Assembly (NCBI GenBank): GCA_024710705.1
Contig: JANJUF010000062.1
Span: 1 to 64,000 of the forward strand
Length of the DNA: 64,000 bases
Direction of reading: 5' to 3'
Origin: Gemmatimonadaceae bacterium
GTDB lineage: Bacteria; Gemmatimonadota; Gemmatimonadetes; Gemmatimonadales; Gemmatimonadaceae
Shown here one piece after another: positions 59,015 through 64,000 of this stretch. The notes below the pieces were generated by a model, which saw only the letters and a program-made list of their open reading frames with translations, was not told the origin of the DNA and made no database searches. The position numbers and the translations under genes are program-made. The first letter of the stretch is position 1. Each line of letters opens with the position of its first letter.

Positions 59015-60585
59015 CAGCGGATCCTCCCGATGCGGTCGGAGGTGCGCACGTCCTCGACGTATTGAATCAGCTTGGCGGCGGCCCGCTCGGTCTTCTGCAG
59101 CAGGGGCTTCGGATACACACCTATCCAGAGGATGGCAACGACGAGGGGCGTCAGGAGGCCAATCTCGCGCCAGTTGAGGTCGTGGCCGCGGAGCCGCTCA
59201 TTCTCCGGCTTCACCAGCGGATTGTAGATGATGCGCTGGACGGCCCACAGCAGGTACGCCGCAGCGATGATGACGCTGGTCGCGGCGATCACGGCGTAGA
59301 AGGGCTGGGTCTGGAAGGAGCCGATCAATACCAAGAACTCGCCGACGAAGCCGTTCGTGCCTGGCACGCCGATGCTCGACAACGCGACGATCGTCAGGAA
59401 GACCGAGAAGACCGGCATCACCTTGGCGATCCCGCCGAAGTCATCTACCAGCCGCGTGTGGCGCCGCTCGTAGATCATGCCGATGAGGAGGAAGAGGGCG
59501 CCGGTCGAGATGCCGTGGGCGATGGTGACCACCAACGCGCCCTGCAGGCTCTCGGTGGTCAGCGCGAAGATGCCGAGCATGACGAAGCCGAGGTGGCTCA
59601 CCGACGAATACGCCACAAGCTTCTTGAAGTCGGGCTGGACGAGGGCCACCAAGGCGCCGTACACGATGCCGATGACCGCCAGCGAGAGCATCACGGTGCG
59701 CACTGCCGGCAACATCGCCGCCGCCGGGAAGAACGGCAGCGCGAAGCGAATGAACCCGAAGGTGCCCATCTTGAGCATGATGGCCGCGAGGATCACCGAT
59801 CCCGCGGTCGGCGCCTCGACGTGGGCGTCGGGCAGCCAGGTGTGGAACGGGAACATCGGCACCTTGACGGCGAAGGCCACGGCGAAGGCCGCGAAGAGCC
59901 AGACTGATCCGTGGGCATCGCTGAGCCGCGTGTAGTTCAGCACCGCGTCATAGCCGAAGTTCGGGACGCCCTCGGTGCCGGCAGCCGTCCCCAGCCAGAT
60001 GATCGCCACCAGCATCAGCAGCGACCCGAGCATCGTGTACAGGAAGAACTTGAGGCTGGCGTAGAGCCGCCGCTGTCCGCCCCAGACCCCGATGATCAGG
60101 TACATCGGGATCAGCATCACTTCCCACATCACGTAGAACAGGACGAGGTCGAGCGCCATGAAGACGCCGAGCATGCCGGTGGTGAGGATCAGCAACAGCG
60201 CGTAATAGCTCGCCGTCTTCTCCCGGATCGAGGTCCATCCGCCCAGCACCGCGAGTGGCATCAGCAGCGTCGTCAGCAGCACCAGCATCAGGGCGATGCC
60301 GTCGAGCCCGAGGTGGAAGGACACGCCCCACGACGGGATCCAGGGCAGCTCGAAGTCCGCCTGCCAGAGCGGCACCTCGACGTTGACGGACCACCAGAGC
60401 CCCAGCGAGAGCCCCGCCTCGGCCAGGAACACCCAGAGCGCAAAGCGGCGGTCGGACGCCATCTGCGCGTCGGCCGTCGCGGCCCTGCCGCGGAGCAGCA
60501 GCACGGCCGCGCCCAGCAGCGGCAGGCCGAGGAGCGCCGGGAGGATCCAGCCGTTGTAGCTGATCGATTCGAGAAACGCGGTCAC
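59014..60585 (-). CDS. nuoM: NADH-quinone oxidoreductase subunit M
   Basis: NuoM is the second antiporter-like subunit. The 523-residue product has FYVMWEVMLIPMYLIIGVWGG with the key glutamate, VKVPMFPFHTWLPDAHVEAP with the lysine, and HGISTGALFLLIGMIYERRHTR. The start is GTG 60585, eight bases after nuoL. It translocates protons in the membrane arm as electrons pass from NADH to menaquinone. Confidence 0.96.
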   Translation of the reverse strand: MTAFLESISYNGWILPALLGLPLLGAAVLLLRGRAATADAQMASDRRFALWVFLAEAGLSLGLWWSVNVEVPLWQADFELPWIPSWGVSFHLGLDGIALMLVLLTTLLMPLAVLGGWTSIREKTASYYALLLILTTGMLGVFMALDLVLFYVMWEVMLIPMYLIIGVWGGQRRLYASLKFFLYTMLGSLLMLVAIIWLGTAAGTEGVPNFGYDAVLNYTRLSDAHGSVWLFAAFAVAFAVKVPMFPFHTWLPDAHVEAPTAGSVILAAIMLKMGTFGFIRFALPFFPAAAMLPAVRTVMLSLAVIGIVYGALVALVQPDFKKLVAYSSVSHLGFVMLGIFALTTESLQGALVVTIAHGISTGALFLLIGMIYERRHTRLVDDFGGIAKVMPVFSVFLTIVALSSIGVPGTNGFVGEFLVLIGSFQTQPFYAVIAATSVIIAAAYLLWAVQRIIYNPLVKPENERLRGHDLNWREIGLLTPLVVAILWIGVYPKPLLQKTERAAAKLIQYVEDVRTSDRIGRIR

Positions 60586-60592
60586 GGTCGGA

Positions 60593-62794
60593 TCAGAGGA
60601 AAGAGAAGGCGCCGAGCACGGCGACTGCGCCGAGCACGATCACCCAGGCGTAGGTGCCGACACGTCCGGTCTGCGCCTGGGACCCCATCCAGCCGAAGGC
60701 CCGGGTCAGCAGGGCGCTGCCGTTCACGAGGAGCCCATCGATGAGACCCGCATCGATTCCCTTCCACAGGACCGTGCGCGAAACGCCAAGCGTCGGCTGG
60801 ACGACGGCAGCGTCGTAGGCCTCATCCACATACCACTTGTCATGGAGCACCTTGGCGATGCCCTGCTCCGCCGGCGCATCCTTCGCGGCCACGAGCGCGG
60901 CCGGCTTGAGGCGCCACAGGGCAAACGCAATGCCCGCTACCGCGATGAACACCGCCGTGCCGATCAGGGTGTACTCAGTGGCGTGCGAGAGATGTGGCGT
61001 CTCGCCAAGGGTCACGATGTTTGCCCCGGTGCCCACGACCGGTTCAAGCCAGTGGTGGAGGAGTTCCACCGGGCCGATCGCGCCACCGGTGATGAGCGGC
61101 AGGTTCATCCACCCACCCACCAAGGACAGGACACCGAGCACGACCAGCGGGCCGGTCATCACCCACGGTGCTTCCTTGAGGTGCGGACGCTCCGCCTCCC
61201 CGGTCCGGTTCGGACCGTGGAAGGTGTACAGCATCATGCGCGTCATGTAGATCGCGGTCATCAGCGCCGCCGCGAGCCCGAGGGCGTAAATCGCGTACAG
61301 CAGTGCCGTGCCCGGGATGCCGAACAGACTTGCCTCCGCCAGCGTGGAACCGTGGGTGCGGGCGAAGACCGCCGTCAGGATCTCATCCTTGGAGAAGAAC
61401 CCGGAGAATACGGGGATGCCAGCGATGGCGAGGGTTGCGATCCACATCAGGCCGAAGGTGATCGGCATGTGGCGGCGCAGCCCTCCCATATTGCGCATGT
61501 CCTGGGCGTCCTCGTGGTTGTGCGTCTCGTGATACGCCTTGTGCATGGCGTAAATCACCGAGCCCGAGCCGAGGAACAGGAGCGCCTTGAAGAAGGCGTG
61601 CGTCATCAGGTGGAAGACGCCGGCGGTGTACGCCCCGACGCCGACGCCCACGAACATGTAGCCGAGCTGGGAGACGGTGGAGTAGGCCAGCACCTTCTTG
61701 ATGTCCCACTGCTTCAGGCCGATGGTCGCGGCGAACACGGCGGTCAGGGCGCCGACGAGGGCCACGGTGAGCTGGGCCGTTGGCGCAACCGCGAACAGCG
61801 TGGCGGAGCGCGCCACCAGGTACACGCCTGCCGTCACCATCGTCGCGGCATGGATCAGTGCCGAGACGGGTGTCGGGCCAGCCATGGCGTCGGGAAGCCA
61901 GATGTAGAGCGGGAGCTGGGCGCTCTTGCCGGCCGCGCCGAGGAAGAGGAAGAGGCAGATGGCCGTGGCAATCAGCGAGCCGACCATCAACCCGCCCGCC
62001 GCCTCCTCCACTCCGGCAAACGACAGCGTGCCAAAGTTGGCGAACATCAGGAACATCGCCACCAGGAAACCGAAGTCGCCGATGCGATTCACGATGAAGG
62101 CCTTCTTGCCGGCATCGGCGTTGGCCTTCTCGTGGAACCAGAACCCGATGAGGAGATACGAGCAGAGCCCCACGCCCTCCCAGCCCACGAACATCAGCGG
62201 GTAGTTGGCGCCGAGCACCAGCAACAGCATGAAGAAGACGAACAGGTTCAGGTACGCGAAGTAGCGCGGGTACCCGGGATCGTCCTGCATGTAGCCGACG
62301 GAGAAGATGTGGATCAGCGACCCGATGCCGGTGATGATCAATGTCATCACCATGGAGAGCTGGTCCAGCTGCAGGGCGACGTCGATCGAGAGCTTCCCGG
62401 TGGGCATCCACTGGAAGAGCGTGAGGACGTAGGCCTCCTCGATGTGCGCGGCGCGCATCGCCACAAAGACGGCGAGGGCGAGCCCGAAGCTGAGGAGCAG
62501 CACGCCGGGGCCGATCAGCGAGACGAGGCCGGCCGACGGATGGCGCGCGGCGTGGTGGGCGTCGTCGTGGCCGTGGGCATCGTGCGCGCCGTGGTCGCCG
62601 TGGTCGCCGTGTTCACCGTGGTCGTGCGAGGCGGCCGTCGGATCGGCTGGTCCGGGGTGCGCGGCGGCGCGCAACGACAGGAACCCGTTGAACAGGAACC
62701 CGAGAAGCGGCAACACCGGCAATAGCCACGCGAAACGCGCGACCGTGTCGGCCAGGGGATGGCCAGTCATCGGGGCATCGGTCTGGGTGAGCAT
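60593..62794 (-). CDS. nuoL: NADH-quinone oxidoreductase subunit L, with histidine-rich loop
   Basis: NuoL is the distal proton-pumping subunit, with a long lateral helix. The 733-residue product has FVGWEGVGLCSYLLIGFW, LYIWLPDAMAGPTPVSALIHAATMV and a C-terminal amphipathic region. Unusually, residues 57-85 between the first two helices contain 11 histidines among aspartate and glycine (for example HGDHGDHGAHDAHGH). E. coli NuoL, about 613 residues, has no such loop. The ATG overlaps the nuoK stop. Confidence 0.96.
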   Translation of the reverse strand: MLTQTDAPMTGHPLADTVARFAWLLPVLPLLGFLFNGFLSLRAAAHPGPADPTAASHDHGEHGDHGDHGAHDAHGHDDAHHAARHPSAGLVSLIGPGVLLLSFGLALAVFVAMRAAHIEEAYVLTLFQWMPTGKLSIDVALQLDQLSMVMTLIITGIGSLIHIFSVGYMQDDPGYPRYFAYLNLFVFFMLLLVLGANYPLMFVGWEGVGLCSYLLIGFWFHEKANADAGKKAFIVNRIGDFGFLVAMFLMFANFGTLSFAGVEEAAGGLMVGSLIATAICLFLFLGAAGKSAQLPLYIWLPDAMAGPTPVSALIHAATMVTAGVYLVARSATLFAVAPTAQLTVALVGALTAVFAATIGLKQWDIKKVLAYSTVSQLGYMFVGVGVGAYTAGVFHLMTHAFFKALLFLGSGSVIYAMHKAYHETHNHEDAQDMRNMGGLRRHMPITFGLMWIATLAIAGIPVFSGFFSKDEILTAVFARTHGSTLAEASLFGIPGTALLYAIYALGLAAALMTAIYMTRMMLYTFHGPNRTGEAERPHLKEAPWVMTGPLVVLGVLSLVGGWMNLPLITGGAIGPVELLHHWLEPVVGTGANIVTLGETPHLSHATEYTLIGTAVFIAVAGIAFALWRLKPAALVAAKDAPAEQGIAKVLHDKWYVDEAYDAAVVQPTLGVSRTVLWKGIDAGLIDGLLVNGSALLTRAFGWMGSQAQTGRVGTYAWVIVLGAVAVLGAFSFL
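62540..62626 (-). repeat. Coding tandem repeat for the NuoL histidine-rich loop
   Basis: The plus strand shows near-repeats of a 9-base unit (CGTGGTCGC, CGTGGTCGC, CGTGTTCAC, CGTGGTCGT), encoding the HGD/HGE/HGA pattern of NuoL residues 57-85. The repeats keep the reading frame because the unit is a multiple of three. Confidence 0.7.
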
Positions 62795-63087
62795 CAGCCC
62801 TTCAGCAGGTTGATGTCATCGAGGTTCACCGACTGGCGGTGACGGAAGATCGCGATGACGATCGCGAGGCCGACGGCGGCCTCGGCGGCGGCCACCGTGA
62901 TCACGAAGAGCACGAAGACCTGTCCGGCGGCGCCATAGAGCGTGCTCAGGGCCACGAAGGACAGATTCACCGCGTTGAGCATCAGCTCCACGCACATGAA
63001 GAGGATGATGGCATTGCGACGCGTGAGCACGCCGATGACGCCGATGGTGAAGAGCGCGGCCGACAGCGCGAGGGATTCAGCGACCAT
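62794..63087 (-). CDS. nuoK: NADH-quinone oxidoreductase subunit K
   Basis: The 97-residue product has three helices and the two membrane glutamates of NuoK, in [17 protein letters not shown] and [19 protein letters not shown]. These form part of the proton path next to NuoJ and NuoN. It is three bases after nuoJ and overlaps nuoL by one base. Confidence 0.97.
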   Translation of the reverse strand: MVAESLALSAALFTIGVIGVLTRRNAIILFMCVELMLNAVNLSFVALSTLYGAAGQVFVLFVITVAAAEAAVGLAIVIAIFRHRQSVNLDDINLLKG

Positions 63088-63090
63088 CGC

Positions 63091-63636
63091 TCAGCTCCTC
63101 TTCCGGCCGATGACGACCGCACCGACGATGGCGGTCAGCAGCAGCATGGACGACAACTCGAAGGCCAGCACGTAGTCCTTCAGCAGCAACTCGGCCACCG
63201 GACCGATGATACCGCCGGGCTCCCCGCGCGACAGGTCGCCGGAGGGGATCGCCGATTCGATCTGCGCCGGGAACTTGGCCCGCGCCAGCACCATCACCTC
63301 AGCCAGCAGGGCCAGTCCCACGGCCCCCGCCGCCAGGCGCGGGAACTGCCCGCGGATGTCACTCACGTCCTCGGGCCTGCCGAGGTTGAGCAACATCACC
63401 ACGAACAGGAACACCACCATGATCGCACCGGCGTACACGAGCACCTGGATCGCGCCGATGAACTGCGCGTCGAGCATCACGTACAGCGCCGCCAGGCAGA
63501 ACATCACGTTCACCAGCCACAGCGCCGCCGCCACCGGGCTCTTGCGGGTCACGAACAGCAACGCCGAGGCCAGGGCGATGAGCCCGAACAGGTAGAAGTG
63601 GAACGAGAAGAAGAGGGGGTAGAACTCGTTGTTCAT
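63091..63636 (-). CDS. nuoJ: NADH-quinone oxidoreductase subunit J
   Basis: The 181-residue product has five helices. The third contains QVLVYAGAIMVVFLFVVMLL, the conserved NuoJ segment. It follows nuoI after three bases and precedes nuoK, the canonical order. A short basic end (IGRKRS) follows the last helix. Confidence 0.95.
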   Translation of the reverse strand: MNNEFYPLFFSFHFYLFGLIALASALLFVTRKSPVAAALWLVNVMFCLAALYVMLDAQFIGAIQVLVYAGAIMVVFLFVVMLLNLGRPEDVSDIRGQFPRLAAGAVGLALLAEVMVLARAKFPAQIESAIPSGDLSRGEPGGIIGPVAELLLKDYVLAFELSSMLLLTAIVGAVVIGRKRS

Positions 63637-63639
63637 CCC

Positions 63640-64000
63640 TCACTCCCCCCGCGGGTCGGCGGGGTCCCACAACTCGCTCACCGGGTGCGTCTGGGCGGTG
63701 AGGCGCTCGAGGTCATAGACGAACTTGGCGCGGCTGAACTCGGCGTTCTCGTAGTGGCGGCCCATGTGGATCGCCTCCTCCGGGCACACCTCCTGACAGT
63801 AGCCGCAGAAGATGCAGCGGAACTCGTCGATCTCGAACACCAAGGGGTAGCGGTTCCCCGCCTCGTCCTCGCCCGGCACCAGCTTGATGCAGTTCGCGGG
63901 ACAGACGGTGGGGCACAGGCCGCAGGCTACGCACTTCGCCTGGCCGTCCTCGGTGGTGAGCATGCGGTGCGTGCCGCGCCAGCGCGGGGAGATGTCCCAG
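63640..64000 (-). CDS. nuoI: NADH-quinone oxidoreductase subunit I, 5' end beyond window
   Basis: The frame is open to the window edge, so the ORF-track ATG at 63963 is internal (the sequence before it reads SPRWRGTHR, a NuoI segment). Two 4Fe-4S motifs are visible: CVACGLCPTVCP and CIFCGYCQEVCP. NuoI carries clusters N6a and N6b, which pass electrons toward the quinone site. About 120 residues are visible. Confidence 0.95.
   Translation of the reverse strand, partial: WDISPRWRGTHRMLTTEDGQAKCVACGLCPTVCPANCIKLVPGEDEAGNRYPLVFEIDEFRCIFCGYCQEVCPEEAIHMGRHYENAEFSRAKFVYDLERLTAQTHPVSELWDPADPRGE

Noticed and set aside
60842-62725. 627-codon plus-strand ORF opposite nuoL
   Set aside because: It is the antisense shadow of a well-conserved nuoL; its translation is arginine- and histidine-rich with no domain pattern.

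Overview
The window is 64 kb of GC-rich bacterial chromosome. It is almost entirely coding: no gene-free stretch exceeds about 205 bases, and many neighbours overlap by 1 to 31 bases. I see no phage, transposase, CRISPR array or integrated element. The gene set points to a diderm with LPS (kdsA/B/C/D, lptA/B/C), futalosine-route menaquinone (mqnA/C/E), a proton-pumping NADH dehydrogenase (nuoI to nuoN), a bacillithiol-type ligase (bshC) and a beta-propeller lipoprotein. Together these suggest Gemmatimonadota or a close relative. That placement is inferred from gene content and gene order, not from a search.

Layout. Bases 1-15.7 kb are mostly plus strand: glutamate dehydrogenase (cut by the window edge), rlmH, bshC, murJ, uvrC, thrC, a minus-strand truncated haemoglobin, larC, then the DUF512/der/plsY/gpsA block followed by a MerR-type regulator, surE, pcm and apt. 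Bases 15.7-20 kb hold an RND efflux pump and its adaptor on the minus strand. tRNA-Arg(CCT) and a YfgM-like TPR protein follow on the plus strand. From 21.2 kb to the end every gene is on the minus strand. Read in transcription order (right to left) this half contains nuoI-J-K-L-M-N with a phosphohexomutase and a UPF0182 protein; sucC-sucD and ndk; a lipid block (yceD-rpmF-plsX-fabH-fabD-fabG-acpP-fabF) running into mqnE-mqnA-mqnC-ispF-dedA-xerD-trpG and a lipoprotein; the envelope block kdsB-pyrG-kdsA-kdsC-kdsD-lptC-lptA-lptB-rpoN; and a glycosyltransferase/membrane-protein cluster ending in dapF.

How the genes work together. PlsX (lipid block) and PlsY (der block) form one glycerol-3-phosphate acylation route fed by GpsA. 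The Fab enzymes supply acyl-ACP. MqnE, MqnA and MqnC make the menaquinone head group, IspF contributes to its isoprenoid tail, and the Nuo complex reduces the quinone. The Kdo genes and CTP synthase make CMP-Kdo for the LPS that the Lpt proteins export. The kdsD-kdsC-lptC-lptA-lptB-rpoN order matches the E. coli locus.

The most unusual signal is a set of short tandem repeats, mostly of period 7, that fill gene-to-gene spacers. The units, read in the mRNA sense, include TTCCGTC, CCGTCAC and CGACACC. They lie directly in front of thrC, ndk, fabG, mqnA and mqnC, where a Shine-Dalgarno sequence is expected but not seen. Between ndk and yceD the repeat forms a perfect 19-bp inverted repeat in which one arm carries exactly one extra 7-base unit. 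In mqnE the repeat has become part of the protein C-terminus. Other points of interest are an LptB with a 145-residue N-terminal extension, a histidine-rich loop in NuoL, a widened cysteine motif in MqnE, and several promoters whose -10 box lies so close to the start codon that the mRNAs are probably leaderless.
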